A stretch of DNA of 64,000 nt from Streptomyces sp. NBC_01260 (GTDB lineage: Bacteria; Actinomycetota; Actinomycetes; Streptomycetales; Streptomycetaceae). A model generated the notes under the pieces. The model did not search any database, had not been told where the DNA came from, and saw only the letters and a program-made list of their open reading frames with translations. Each line of letters starts with the position of its first letter. The first letter of the stretch is position 1. A program made the position numbers and the translations under genes. Shown piece after piece: positions 45,603-53,968 of the stretch. The DNA is taken from contig NZ_CP108464.1 in assembly GCF_036226405.1 (NCBI RefSeq), forward strand, positions 2,728,001 through 2,792,000, given 5' to 3'.

Positions 45603-47048
45603 ATGCGTCGAAGAACCCTGTCCGGTCTGGCACTTGCCGCCTGCGCCTTCTCGCTGGCAGCCGCCGTCACCCCCACCGCCAACGCCTCCGCCGGGCACGG
45701 CACGGACCAGAGCACACGTCACACCAAGGACGGCGGGAGCAGCGGTCACCACGCCTCCGCTCCCGCCTACAAGCGCGTCGGCTACTTCACCCAATGGGGC
45801 GTCTACGGACGCGACTTCCAGGTCAAGGACCTGGAGACGAGCGGCACGGCGGCCAAGCTCACCCACCTCAACTACTCCTTCGGCAACGTCAGCGCCGACG
45901 GCAAGTGCTTCACCGGCAATGTGCCCGGCGAGGCCGACGCCTGGGCGGACTACGTCCGTCCGCTGGACGCCGCAGGCTCGGTGGACGGCGTCGCCGACAC
46001 CGACGACCAGGCCCTCGCGGGCAACTTCAACCAGCTGCGCGAGCTCAAGGCCAAGCATCCCGGTCTCAAGGTGATGATCTCGCTGGGCGGCTGGAGCTGG
46101 TCCACGCACTTCTCGGACGCGGCCCGAACCGCCGCCTCCCGCAAGGCGTTGGTCTCCTCCTGCATCGACCTGTACATCAAGGGCAACCTTCCGGTGGACG
46201 GGACCAGGGGCGGCCGAGGTGCCGCGGCCGGCCTCTTCGACGGAGTCGACATCGACTGGGAATGGCCGGGATCCGCCGGTGACACCGACACGGTGTACCG
46301 ACCCGAGGACAAGCGGAACCTCACCGCCCTGGTGCACGAGTTCCGCACCCAGCTCGACGCCTGCGCGAAGAGCGCCGCCGCACCGCGGAAGGGACGGAAC
46401 GGGCAGGAGGGCCCAGGCGTCCACAGAGGCGGGAGCCACGGCTCGAAGCCCAGGCACTACGACCTCTCGGCGTTCGTCCCCGCGTCCCCCGAGAAGATCG
46501 ACGCGGGCTTCGACGTCCCCCGCGTCATGCGGGACTTCGACTTCGTGAACCTCCAGGGTTACGACTTCCACGTCTCGGGCGAGAAGACCACCGCCCAGCA
46601 GTCCGCGCTCTACGCGAAGGGCGACTTCAGCGTCGACCGGACCGTGCGCGACTGGCTGAAACGCGGCGCCCCGGCCCGCAAGCTGGTGATGGGCATGCCG
46701 TTCTACGGTCAGGGCTGGACCGGTGTGACGGGCGGCGGCGACGGCCTGGGCCGGCCCGCCGCAGCGCCCGCCCCCGCCACCTGGGCCGCCGGTTACGAGG
46801 ACTACAAGGTCCTCAAGAAGCTGGCCGAATCCGGTACGTACAAGGTCCACCGCAACGTCCGGGACGGCAGCGCCTGGCTGTTCGACGGCACCACCCTGTG
46901 GACGTACGACGACCCGCAGGTCCTGCGCGCCAAGACCGGATACATCCGCGACCACCGGCTGGGCGGTGCGATGTTCTGGTCGCTGGACGGGGACACGGAC
47001 GACGGCGAGCTGATGACCGCCGTCGACCGCGGGCTCTCCGGGCGGTAG
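45603..47048 (+). CDS. Secreted GH18 chitinase
   Basis: 481 residues. Signal peptide MRRRTLSGLALAACAFSLAAAVTPTANA. After a His/Gly/Ser-rich linker, the catalytic domain begins YKRVGYFTQWGVYGRDFQVKDLE. SLGGWSWS and DGVDIDWEW are present, with catalytic Glu220. The long GH18A-like region (VNLQGYDFHVSGEKTTAQQ, MGMPFYGQGWTGV, MFWSLDGDTDDGELM) is complete. No carbohydrate-binding module. A His/Gly-rich insert (residues about 265-285) interrupts the barrel region. Hydrolyses chitin outside the cell; regulated through the operator described just upstream. Confidence 0.93.
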   Translation: MRRRTLSGLALAACAFSLAAAVTPTANASAGHGTDQSTRHTKDGGSSGHHASAPAYKRVGYFTQWGVYGRDFQVKDLETSGTAAKLTHLNYSFGNVSADGKCFTGNVPGEADAWADYVRPLDAAGSVDGVADTDDQALAGNFNQLRELKAKHPGLKVMISLGGWSWSTHFSDAARTAASRKALVSSCIDLYIKGNLPVDGTRGGRGAAAGLFDGVDIDWEWPGSAGDTDTVYRPEDKRNLTALVHEFRTQLDACAKSAAAPRKGRNGQEGPGVHRGGSHGSKPRHYDLSAFVPASPEKIDAGFDVPRVMRDFDFVNLQGYDFHVSGEKTTAQQSALYAKGDFSVDRTVRDWLKRGAPARKLVMGMPFYGQGWTGVTGGGDGLGRPAAAPAPATWAAGYEDYKVLKKLAESGTYKVHRNVRDGSAWLFDGTTLWTYDDPQVLRAKTGYIRDHRLGGAMFWSLDGDTDDGELMTAVDRGLSGR

Positions 47049-47174
47049 GAACTCCCGGGCCGGGGACCGGGGGGCCGCGACCTCCCGGGGCCGGGGCCGC
47101 TGCGAAGGTGCAGCCGCCCCGGGCCCCGGGCCCGGTCCCCTCCCTCTTCTCACCTTCCTGACATGCTGGCTGCC

Positions 47175-48275
47175 ATGGCCACCGCATACCGCTGCCCGCA
47201 GGACGGAACCCGTGCCGACGTCTCCTCGCTGACCTGGTGCTGTCCGGTCTGCCGCGGCCCCTGGGACCTCGACTTCGAGATCGCGGGCCCCGTCCGTCCC
47301 GGCGCCCTGTCCGGCCGGGTCAACTCCCTCTGGCGCTACGAGGAGGTGCTGCCGCTCGGGTCTCCCACGACCACCCTGGGCGAGGGCCGCACCCCGCTCG
47401 TACCGCTCACCGGTACGGTCTCGGCCAAACTCGACTTCCTCATGCCGACGCTCTCCTTCAAGGACCGCGGCGCGGTGATGCTCGCCGAACTGGCCCGCCG
47501 CCTCTCCCCCGAGCGCGTCGTGGCGGACAGCAGCGGCAACGCGGGCACCGCCGTCGCGGCCTACTGCGCCCGCGCCGGGCTGCCCTGCACGGTGTACGTC
47601 CCCGAGGGCACGTCCCCGAAGAAGACCGAGCAGATCCGGGCCCATGGAGCCCGGCTGGAAATCGTCCCCGGAGACCGCGAGTCGACCGCCCGGGCCGCCC
47701 GGGCCGCCGCCGACGCACCCGGCACCTTCTACGCCTCGCACGTCTTCAACCCGTACTTCCTGCACGGTACGAAGACCTACGTGTACGAGCTGTGGGAGGA
47801 CCTCGGCGGCAGGCTCCCCGACGCGATCGCCGTACCGGTCGGCAACGGCACCCTGCTCCTCGGCGCGGCGCTGGCCATCGCGGAGCTTCGCGCCCAGGGC
47901 CTGATCGACATCGGTCCGGCCCTGATCGCCGTGCAGGCCGAGGCCGTCTCCCCGCTGGCCGCCGCCTTCCACGCCGGGGCGGACTCTCTCCCCGACACCT
48001 TGCCGGGCGCCGTCTCCCCCACCCTCGCCGAGGGCATCGCCATCCCGCGTCCGCCGCGGGCCCGGGCGATCCTGGCGGCGGTGCGTGAATCGGGCGGCAC
48101 CTTCCTGACCGTGACCGAGGATCAGATTCGCCGCGCGCAGCTGGATCTGGCCGCCCGCGGCTTCTACGTGGAGACGACAGGGGTCGCCTGCTGGGCCGCG
48201 GTCGGTGGCTGGACGGACCGCAGTGTCGTCGTACCGCTGTGCGGGGCGGGCCTCAAGACGGGTCTCGCGGCCTGA
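47175..48275 (+). CDS. Threonine-synthase-like PLP enzyme with zinc-ribbon N-terminus
   Basis: 366 residues. N-terminal CPQDGTRADVSSLTWCCPVC looks like a four-Cys zinc ribbon. PLP lysine is Lys96 in LSFKDRG; phosphate loop SSGNAGTAVAAY. Similar to ThrC-like family members, but homoserine-phosphate-specific features are not evident and the C-terminus (VACWAAVGGW) differs. An ATG four codons upstream (47163) is equally good; no ribosome site is visible for either, so translation may be leaderless. Function probably a beta-replacement or elimination reaction. Confidence 0.8.
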   Translation: MATAYRCPQDGTRADVSSLTWCCPVCRGPWDLDFEIAGPVRPGALSGRVNSLWRYEEVLPLGSPTTTLGEGRTPLVPLTGTVSAKLDFLMPTLSFKDRGAVMLAELARRLSPERVVADSSGNAGTAVAAYCARAGLPCTVYVPEGTSPKKTEQIRAHGARLEIVPGDRESTARAARAAADAPGTFYASHVFNPYFLHGTKTYVYELWEDLGGRLPDAIAVPVGNGTLLLGAALAIAELRAQGLIDIGPALIAVQAEAVSPLAAAFHAGADSLPDTLPGAVSPTLAEGIAIPRPPRARAILAAVRESGGTFLTVTEDQIRRAQLDLAARGFYVETTGVACWAAVGGWTDRSVVVPLCGAGLKTGLAA

Positions 48276-48311
48276 GGCAGTGCGCCCGCATGACGTGAGG
48301 CAGGGGGGCTC

Positions 48312-48398
48312 GTGTCTCCTGAGGTGCGGGTGACGGTCCGCTCGGCGGATGTGGACGAGCTCACGGGCGTACGGGAGTTGAGGGTCACCCAGCCGTAG
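48312..48398 (+). CDS. Possible small ORF (28 residues)
   Basis: GTG at 48312 after CAGGGGGG, encoding VSPEVRVTVRSADVDELTGV and eight more residues, stop 48398. The sequence looks protein-like (alternating beta pattern), but it overlaps the end of the convergent transporter gene. Could be the remnant of a larger gene. Confidence 0.25.
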   Translation: MSPEVRVTVRSADVDELTGVRELRVTQP

Positions 48399-49374
48399 AC
48401 GATCCGGGCGCCCCACCGGGGCCGGAGTGGCACCCGGCCCCGGTGGGGCACTCCCCGGCCACCGGCGTACGGTCCACGGCCGGGCGCCGGTCTGCCGGCC
48501 GGCCCCGATCCGTACGCCCGGCCGACCGGCGGGCCGCCGGCCGGCCGAGGAGGATTCCGCCCAGCACCAGGACGAGCCCGCACATCTGCCTGAGGGTGAA
48601 CGGCTCCCCGGCGATCAGGGTGCCGAGCAGCACTCCGGTCACCGGGTTGAGCAGTCCGACCAGACCGACGGTCGCGGCGGGCAGATGGCGCAGCCCCGTG
48701 AACCAGGCGGCGAACGCGACCGCGGTAGCCACCACGGTGACGTAGCCGAACCCCAGGACGGCAGGCCCGTCGAGTGCGGGCGGCGCGCCCTCCACCACGA
48801 CGGCAAGGGGCAGCAGCAGAAGGCCACCGGCGATCAACTGCCAGGAGGTCGAGGCGAGGACGTCGGCACCGGCACCCCAGCGCTTGGTGAGGACGTAGCC
48901 GAGGGACGACATCAGCATGGCGGCGACGGAGGCCAGCACCCCGCGGGCGTCGACGGAGACCGAACCGGTCAGCAGCATGAGGCACACCCCGGCGATGCCC
49001 GCGGCGGCACCCAGCAGGGGCAGCAGGCCCGGCCGTTCCGCGACCAGTGCCCAGGCGATCAGCATCATGGCCACCGGCGAGGCCGCCATGACCGTCGAGG
49101 CGGTGCTGGTCGGGAGCAGTTGCGCGGCGACGTACACGAGGGCGAAGAACCCGCCCATGTTGAGGACACCGAGAACCGCGGCCTTCCACCACCAGGAGCC
49201 GCGGGGCCGTTCCCGCCGGACGGCCAGGAGCAGCAGTCCGGCGGGCAGGGCCCTGATCGCGGCCCCGTACAGCGGGGTCTCGGCGGGCAGACAGGCGTGG
49301 GTGACGTAGTAGTTCGTACCCCAGGCCACCGGTGCGATCGCCGTGATCAGCACCCACCGCAATGTAGCTTCCAT
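48385..49374 (-). CDS. EamA/DMT-family exporter
   Basis: 329 residues, ten predicted helices in two EamA repeats (AIAPVAWGTNYYVTHACLP, STASTVMAASPVAMMLIAWALVAERP; YVTVVATAVAFAAWFTGLRHLPAATVGLVGLLNPVTGVLLG). A roughly 45-residue Arg/Pro/Gly tail after the last helix is encoded across the hairpin at 48410-48449, so the reading frame may have lost its normal stop. Divergent from a MarR gene; start ATG 49374 lies inside the operator. Likely exports a metabolite or drug. Confidence 0.88.
   Translation of the reverse strand: MEATLRWVLITAIAPVAWGTNYYVTHACLPAETPLYGAAIRALPAGLLLLAVRRERPRGSWWWKAAVLGVLNMGGFFALVYVAAQLLPTSTASTVMAASPVAMMLIAWALVAERPGLLPLLGAAAGIAGVCLMLLTGSVSVDARGVLASVAAMLMSSLGYVLTKRWGAGADVLASTSWQLIAGGLLLLPLAVVVEGAPPALDGPAVLGFGYVTVVATAVAFAAWFTGLRHLPAATVGLVGLLNPVTGVLLGTLIAGEPFTLRQMCGLVLVLGGILLGRPAARRSAGRTDRGRPADRRPAVDRTPVAGECPTGAGCHSGPGGAPGSSTAG
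48410..48449. terminator. 16-bp perfect hairpin inside the 3' end of the exporter gene
   Basis: Arms GCCCCACCGGGGCCGG and CCGGCCCCGGTGGGGC with an 8-base loop. Terminator-like, yet lies in the final codons of the EamA gene. Confidence 0.6.
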
Positions 49375-49400
49375 GGAAACTATTATGCCTTCCACGGAAG
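49365..49400. promoter_or_regulatory. Double MarR operator shared by divergent exporter and regulator
   Basis: Two palindromes, TAGCTTCCATGGAAACTA (49365-49382) and CTTCCACGGAAG (49389-49400), share TTCCRYGGAA and are 21 bases centre to centre (two helix turns). A minus-strand TTCACT-N17-CATAAT ends 7 bases before the exporter ATG, and plus-strand TATAGT (49402-49407) ends 6 bases before the MarR ATG. Both mRNAs would be leaderless, and both -10 regions are covered by the boxes. Confidence 0.7.
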
Positions 49401-49413
49401 CTATAGTGAAGCC

Positions 49414-49992
49414 ATGCCGGATTCCGCCACCCCTGCCACCTCTCCCGCCTCTGCCCCTTCTCCCGCCGATCCCGTTCCTGCCCCTTCTCGGCCCCTGGAC
49501 CACGTCGCGCGCATCCAGGCCGAGTGGTCCCGCGAACGCCCGGACCTCGACGTGAGCCCCCAGGGCGTGATCGGACGGCTGCACCGGCTCGGCGGACTGC
49601 TCACGGAGGAGCTCTGCGTGGTGTACCGGCGATTCGGCCTGAGCGAGGGCGAGTTCGACGTACTGGCTGCCCTGCGGCGGGCCGGGGAGCCGTTCGAGCG
49701 GGCCCCCGGGGAGCTGGCGGTGCACACCATGGTCACCACGGGCGCGATGACCAAGCGCATCGACCGCCTGGAACGCGACGGCCTGGTCACCCGCCGCCGC
49801 GCGGCCGGGGACGGCCGGGGCCGGGTGGTCGCCCTCACCCAGGCCGGGCGGGAGCTGATCGATCAGGCGTTCACGGAGCACATGCGCAACGAACGCCGCC
49901 TCCTGGACGCCCTGACCCGGGACGAGGCGGCGGCCCTGGAGCCGCTCCTGACCGCCTGGCTGGCCCGGGTGGAACCGCCGCAGGAGGGCTGA
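49414..49992 (+). CDS. MarR-family transcriptional regulator
   Basis: 192 residues. Pro/Ala-rich first 30 residues, then a MarR fold: LTEELCVVYRRFGLSEGEFDVLAALRRAGEPFERAPGELAVHTMVTTGAMTKRIDRLERDGLVTRRRAAGDGRGRVVALTQAGRELI. ATG at 49414 with no ribosome site; leaderless from TATAGT. Divergent from the exporter it presumably represses. Confidence 0.9.
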   Translation: MPDSATPATSPASAPSPADPVPAPSRPLDHVARIQAEWSRERPDLDVSPQGVIGRLHRLGGLLTEELCVVYRRFGLSEGEFDVLAALRRAGEPFERAPGELAVHTMVTTGAMTKRIDRLERDGLVTRRRAAGDGRGRVVALTQAGRELIDQAFTEHMRNERRLLDALTRDEAAALEPLLTAWLARVEPPQEG

Positions 49993-50059
49993 ACCCACCC
50001 CCCATCGGCCGCAGCGCTCGCGACGCCGGGCGGAGGCCGTACCCGGCCGGCCCGCGCGG

Positions 50060-50638
50060 TCACGCCGGAGGCCGTGTCTCCAGGATCGTCGCGGTCCCGC
50101 CCGCCTCAGCACACTCGTACAGCGTGATCCGGTCCCCGGGGACCAAGCGGCACCACCTGCCCGGGTCCAGGGGCAGCAGCCGTACGGGGGCCCGGCCCCC
50201 GGGCGGGAGCCCGGGGGCGAACTCGACCCACACCCGGGCGATGTCCAGTTCGGGTTCCCCGTCGTGTCTCCGGTTGCCGATGTCCCACATCGGTCGCAGT
50301 ACCCCGGCGCCCGGAACCGGCGTACGCCGGAACGTCTGGCCCGCCGGGCGGAGGACGAGATCGGCCCGGATCATGCCCTCGCGCGTCTCGGCATCCCGCC
50401 ACCAGCACCACTCGCGGCTCCGTTCGAACCCCAGCATCTGCGCCGACCGCCCCAGTCGCTCCCAGAAGCCCGTCGGTGCGGTCCACCCGTCGCCCAGCTC
50501 CTGCAACAGGTCGAGCGCCACTTCCCACTCGTCGTGCACGAGGTGGTCCCAGACGTCGGAGACCGTGAGGTCGTTGCCGGTGGCCACGTCCTCGGGCACG
50601 AGCAACGCGGCGGCCTCAAGGATCTCGACGACGTCCAT
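50060..50638 (-). CDS. Conserved-looking protein of unknown function
   Basis: 192 residues, soluble, acidic. Starts MDVVEILEAAALLVPEDVATGNDLTVSDVWDHLVHDEWEVALDLLQELGD, a helical first half rich in W, followed by a beta-rich second half (VWVEFAPGLPPGGRAPVRLLPLDPGRWCRLVPGDRITLYE). The architecture resembles small immunity-like proteins, but I recognise no family. No ribosome site; CATACT six bases before the ATG (50650-50645 region) suggests a leaderless transcript. Confidence 0.7.
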   Translation of the reverse strand: MDVVEILEAAALLVPEDVATGNDLTVSDVWDHLVHDEWEVALDLLQELGDGWTAPTGFWERLGRSAQMLGFERSREWCWWRDAETREGMIRADLVLRPAGQTFRRTPVPGAGVLRPMWDIGNRRHDGEPELDIARVWVEFAPGLPPGGRAPVRLLPLDPGRWCRLVPGDRITLYECAEAGGTATILETRPPA

Positions 50639-50742
50639 GCGGCGAGTATGGGTCAGCGGGTGGTCGCGGCACCCGGGCGGGACGGGACGTCGGTGTCGGC
50701 GAACTGCCCGGCCGACGCCGGGCAATCGAACCAGAGGGCACA

Positions 50743-51483
50743 TTGCGTGAGTTGGTCTGTCTGTCGGCCGGCAAGCTGCGCCAGTTCCGGCCGACCCGCC
50801 GTGCGCCCCGGACCGGAACCCTGCGGCCGAGTACGCCGGTCGGCGAGATCGACATCGACTCGCAGGCACCCGATGCGGAACAGAGCCGGTCGCGCCATGT
50901 GGACCGGGTGGACAGACATCTGAACCAGTCGGCCCGGTGGTACTCGGAGCCCGGTCTACGGCCGGGGCAATGGGTCCAGTTCGAAGCACCGCTGCGCTGC
51001 ATCACCCTGAACGGGTCGTACCGGAACCTCGTGCTGTTCAGCGATCCCGCTCCTGGCGAGGACCCTGGCCACGAGCGCGAGGCCGACTGCCGACTGCTCA
51101 TGCACGGGTCGGCCCACCACCTGCTCGGGCTGTCCCCCGTGCCGGTCGACGGACCGCCCCTGGAGAGCCACGACGGCGGATCGAGCGCCGGAGCGACGGT
51201 CCTCACCCGTGCCGGCCTCGCGGTGGAGGCCCTGGACGCTGCGCCTCTCCCGCCATCCGATCCCTCAGCGCCGGTGGAACCCACCGGGGCCGACGCCCCG
51301 CAGTCCGGCCTGCAGTCCCTGCTCGCGGCCATTGACCGCACTCCCGCGCTCAGGGGAACGGCCGTGTGGATGCGCGGTCTGGCCCGCGTCACGGTCACCG
51401 TCGACACCGCATCCGGCCGACGCTGTCTCGTGGCCAGCCCGCTGACCGTGGAAGTCGCGCACGACCTGCCGTCGACGACCTGA
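50743..51483 (+). CDS. SAVMC3_10250-family protein of unknown function
   Basis: 246 residues from a TTG start with AGAGGG about five bases upstream. N-terminus RELVCLSAGKLRQF resembles the SAVMC3_10250 family (start pattern RELVYLSDAKLRQF), a recall-based match. The middle has PGQWVQFEAPLRCITLNGS and LLMHGSAHHLLGLSP. Function unknown. No operon partner; a hairpin follows. Confidence 0.65.
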   Translation: MRELVCLSAGKLRQFRPTRRAPRTGTLRPSTPVGEIDIDSQAPDAEQSRSRHVDRVDRHLNQSARWYSEPGLRPGQWVQFEAPLRCITLNGSYRNLVLFSDPAPGEDPGHEREADCRLLMHGSAHHLLGLSPVPVDGPPLESHDGGSSAGATVLTRAGLAVEALDAAPLPPSDPSAPVEPTGADAPQSGLQSLLAAIDRTPALRGTAVWMRGLARVTVTVDTASGRRCLVASPLTVEVAHDLPSTT

Positions 51484-51545
51484 CTTGCCGGGAGCGCCCC
51501 AGCGCCCCGGCGGCACCCTGCGCCGTACCTGCGTACACATGGGTG

Positions 51546-51566
51546 ATTCCCGGCCCTGCCGGGAAT
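51546..51566 (+). terminator. Short stem-loop terminator
   Basis: ATTCCCGGC-CCT-GCCGGGAAT, 9-bp perfect stem with a 3-base loop, after the stop at 51483. Confidence 0.55.
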
Positions 51567-51595
51567 AGCGGGCGCGGGTCGCTGTTGCTCACAGC

Positions 51596-52486
51596 ATGAC
51601 TTCTGAGACGCGTGAGGCATTCGGACGGGTCGGGATCTGGAGCAGCGCCCTGCACGGGTCGCGGGCGGACGACGCGGGAAGGAGAGCGATCGCGGAAGCC
51701 GTCGCCGAGCTCGAGGACCTCGGGTACGGCACGCTGTGGATCGGCGGCAGTCCCTCGCCCGACGACGCCGCGGCGGTCGTCGCCGCCACCCGCAGGGTCA
51801 CCGTGGCCACCGGCATCCTGAGTATCTGGGACCACACGGCAAAGGAGACGGCGGATCGGATCGCGGCGATCGACGCGGATGCGCGCGGGCGGTTCGTCCT
51901 CGGCCTGGGCGTCAGCCACGGCCCGATGGTGCCGCAGTACGCGAAGCCGTACAGCGCGATGGTCGCCTACCTCGACGCGCTGGACACCGCCACCCCGCCC
52001 GTGGACTCCGGACATCGGGTGCTGGCGGCGCTCGGCCCGAAGATGCTGAAGCTGGCGGCCGACAGGGCGTTGGGCGCGCACCCCTATCTCGTCTCCGCCG
52101 AGCACACGGCGGAAGCACGCGAGGCGCTCGGCCCCGACGCGCTGCTCGCCCCGGAGCTGTCCGTCGTGCTCGACACCGACCTCGACCGGGCCCGCACCAC
52201 TGCGCGGAACATGCTGGGAATGTACCTCCAGCTGCCCAACTACACGGACAACCTGCTGCGCCTGGGATTCACGGAGAGCGACTTCGAGGGCGGCGGCAGC
52301 GTCCGCCTCCTCGACTCCCTCTTCGCCCTGGGCGACGCCGGGCAGGTGAAGGCCCGGACCCAGCAGTACCTCGACGCCGGCGCGGACCACGTCGCCCTCC
52401 AGGTGCTCACCGCCGACGAGGGCGGCGCCGGCCTGCCGCGGGCCCAGTGGCGCGAGCTGGCCGAGGCTTTCGGCGACGCGTTGTAG
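51596..52486 (+). CDS. LLM-class F420-dependent oxidoreductase
   Basis: 296 residues, luciferase-like fold: GRVGIWSSALHGSRADDAGRRAIAEAVAELEDLGYGTLWIGGSPSPDD at the start, IAAIDADARGRFVLGLGVSHGPM, and DAGADHVALQVLTADEGG at the end. Short for the family and lacking obvious FMN-monooxygenase partners, so F420H2-dependent reduction or oxidation is likely. Start ATG 51596 directly follows the previous terminator; ribosome site unclear. Confidence 0.88.
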   Translation: MTSETREAFGRVGIWSSALHGSRADDAGRRAIAEAVAELEDLGYGTLWIGGSPSPDDAAAVVAATRRVTVATGILSIWDHTAKETADRIAAIDADARGRFVLGLGVSHGPMVPQYAKPYSAMVAYLDALDTATPPVDSGHRVLAALGPKMLKLAADRALGAHPYLVSAEHTAEAREALGPDALLAPELSVVLDTDLDRARTTARNMLGMYLQLPNYTDNLLRLGFTESDFEGGGSVRLLDSLFALGDAGQVKARTQQYLDAGADHVALQVLTADEGGAGLPRAQWRELAEAFGDAL

Positions 52487-52574
52487 CCGGGCCGGTCCGG
52501 CTGGAAGGGCCGGCAGTTGTCGCTCCCGGCCGAGCAGGCCGCCACCCTGCGGGGTGCGGCGGCGGTTGACGTAT

Positions 52575-52802
52575 TCACCTTGACGCGTTCACCGTGCGGG
52601 GAGCGTGGTGCCCGTCACCGAGCGGGGCGCTGGATCGCGAGCGGAAAGTATCGGGAGTCCGCAGGACGGGCCGAGACCGGCTCCGCCGGACGGCCCGCCC
52701 TGCCGCGGCGGCGGAGCCGGCTCCACAGCCGGTCGCCGGCGCCGTCACCGTGACGCCGGCGACAAGCGCCCCAGCGGCGGCGAACAGCCCGCGCCGGTTC
52801 AC
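52575..52802 (-). pseudogene. Remnant of a Tat lipoprotein gene (N-terminal fragment)
   Basis: From GTG 52802 a 75-residue frame begins VNRRGLFAAAGALVAGVTVTAPATGC: a twin-arginine motif, hydrophobic stretch and lipobox-like Cys, then a basic, low-complexity sequence without a domain. Looks like a signal peptide whose gene body was lost. Could also be a chance frame. Confidence 0.35.
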
Positions 52803-52875
52803 TCGCGGACCGTCCGGCCTGTCCGCTGAATCAGCCCGCGACGACGTGCGGATTCCCGTGAACCTCGCCGTGTTC

Positions 52876-53487
52876 TCAGCTCCCGGCCGGGGGGCCTTGT
52901 TGCGCGCCGAGGGCCGGTTCGAACGCGGCGACGCAGCGGTCGAAGTGCCCCTTCCAGGCGTCGGCGGCGACGTTTTCACCTGCGAGGTGGGTGAGGCAGA
53001 TCTGCCAGCCCGCCGCGTTGCGGGCAGCGATACCCGGGGGCGTTTCGTCGGTGAACACCAGGCGGGTGCGACCGTCCGGTTCCGGGGTCAGGACGAAGCG
53101 GAGGGTTTCCTCTCCCCAGGTGTAGGCGAGAACGCGGGGCTCCTCCGCTTCCAGGACGCTGCCGGTGAGGGTCATGTCGGTCCCGGGGAACGGGAAGCTG
53201 ATCCTGGCACCGGGCTCCCAGGCGTCAGCGATGACCTCGGACGGAAACCACGCCTTGAGTTCCTCGCGGTCGGTGATCGCGCGCCAGACAGCCTCGGGAG
53301 GCTGGGCCAGAACCCGTTCGAAGCGCAGAACCGGCCGGGCACCGCCCGTGTTCAGCGTGACCTCGGTGACCTGGGCCGGGCTTGCAGGGCCGATCGGATC
53401 CAAGGGGCCTGTGAGGTCTGCGGAGTCTGTGGGGTCTGCGGAGTCTGTGGGGTCTGCGGGGTCTGCGGGGTCTGCGGGGTTGTTCAT
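52876..53487 (-). CDS. SRPBCC (AHSA1-like) domain protein
   Basis: 203 residues. The first 35 are a Pro/Ala/Asp repeat. The domain follows: RFERVLAQPPEAVWRAITDREELKAWFPSEVIADAWEPGARISFPFPG ... GWQICLTHLAGENVAADAWKGHFDRC, typical of activator-of-Hsp90 homologues that bind hydrophobic ligands. The start overlaps the arsR stop by 4 bases, the usual arsR-AHSA1 arrangement. Ribosome site GGAAGGAG. Confidence 0.88.
   Translation of the reverse strand: MNNPADPADPADPTDSADPTDSADLTGPLDPIGPASPAQVTEVTLNTGGARPVLRFERVLAQPPEAVWRAITDREELKAWFPSEVIADAWEPGARISFPFPGTDMTLTGSVLEAEEPRVLAYTWGEETLRFVLTPEPDGRTRLVFTDETPPGIAARNAAGWQICLTHLAGENVAADAWKGHFDRCVAAFEPALGAQQGPPAGS
53410..53475. repeat. Tandem 9-nt repeats encoding the N-terminus of the SRPBCC protein
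   Basis: Seven or so copies of GGGTCTGCG / GAGTCTGTG units, encoding (A/S/T)-D-P type triplets (PADPADPADPTDSAD...). In-frame copy changes would alter only the leader length, so this is a likely variable locus between strains. Confidence 0.7.
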
Positions 53488-53804
53488 GATGCTCCTTCCT
53501 CCAGATGCCGGTCCAGGCGGTCCAGGCTCGCGCTCCACAGCGTGCGGTAGGAGGCGAGCCACGCGTCGAGCTCGGCCAGCGGCTCCGGGCGTATCCGGTA
53601 CAGCCGCCGCTGGGCGTCGACCCTGGCCTCGACCAGCCCGGCGTCGCGCAGCGTGCGCAGGTGCTTGGAGACGGCCGGCTGCGTCAGCCCGAGCTCGTCG
53701 ACCAGCTCGCCAACCGGCCGCTCGCCATCCTTGAGGAGATCGAGTATGCGCCGCCGATGGGGTTCGGCGAGTACTGCGATGACGTCACTTGCCGGGGTAC
53801 TCAC
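53484..53804 (-). CDS. ArsR-family regulator
   Basis: 106 residues, GTG start. Winged helix: VIAVLAEPHRRRILDLLKDGERPVGELVDELGLTQPAVSKHLRTLRDAGLVEARVDAQRRLYRIRPEPLAELDAWL. No metal-binding Cys is present, so it is of the SRPBCC-linked non-metal type. TATATT ends 6 bases before the GTG, with AT-rich arms ATATA/TATAT around; leaderless and autoregulated seems likely. Confidence 0.9.
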   Translation of the reverse strand: MSTPASDVIAVLAEPHRRRILDLLKDGERPVGELVDELGLTQPAVSKHLRTLRDAGLVEARVDAQRRLYRIRPEPLAELDAWLASYRTLWSASLDRLDRHLEEGAS

Positions 53805-53968
53805 CCCTCAAATATACGACAGCAGTTATATGCCTGCACGCGCAAGCAAGGCGCTTCGCGAGGAGGCTTCACGCCACTCCTCCCTCCGGAAGCGGAACAG
53901 CGAGACTTACCATGACGACGATGACGACGGGGTGGACCTCGGTCCACCGCAGGAAGGGGCGCGAGCCG

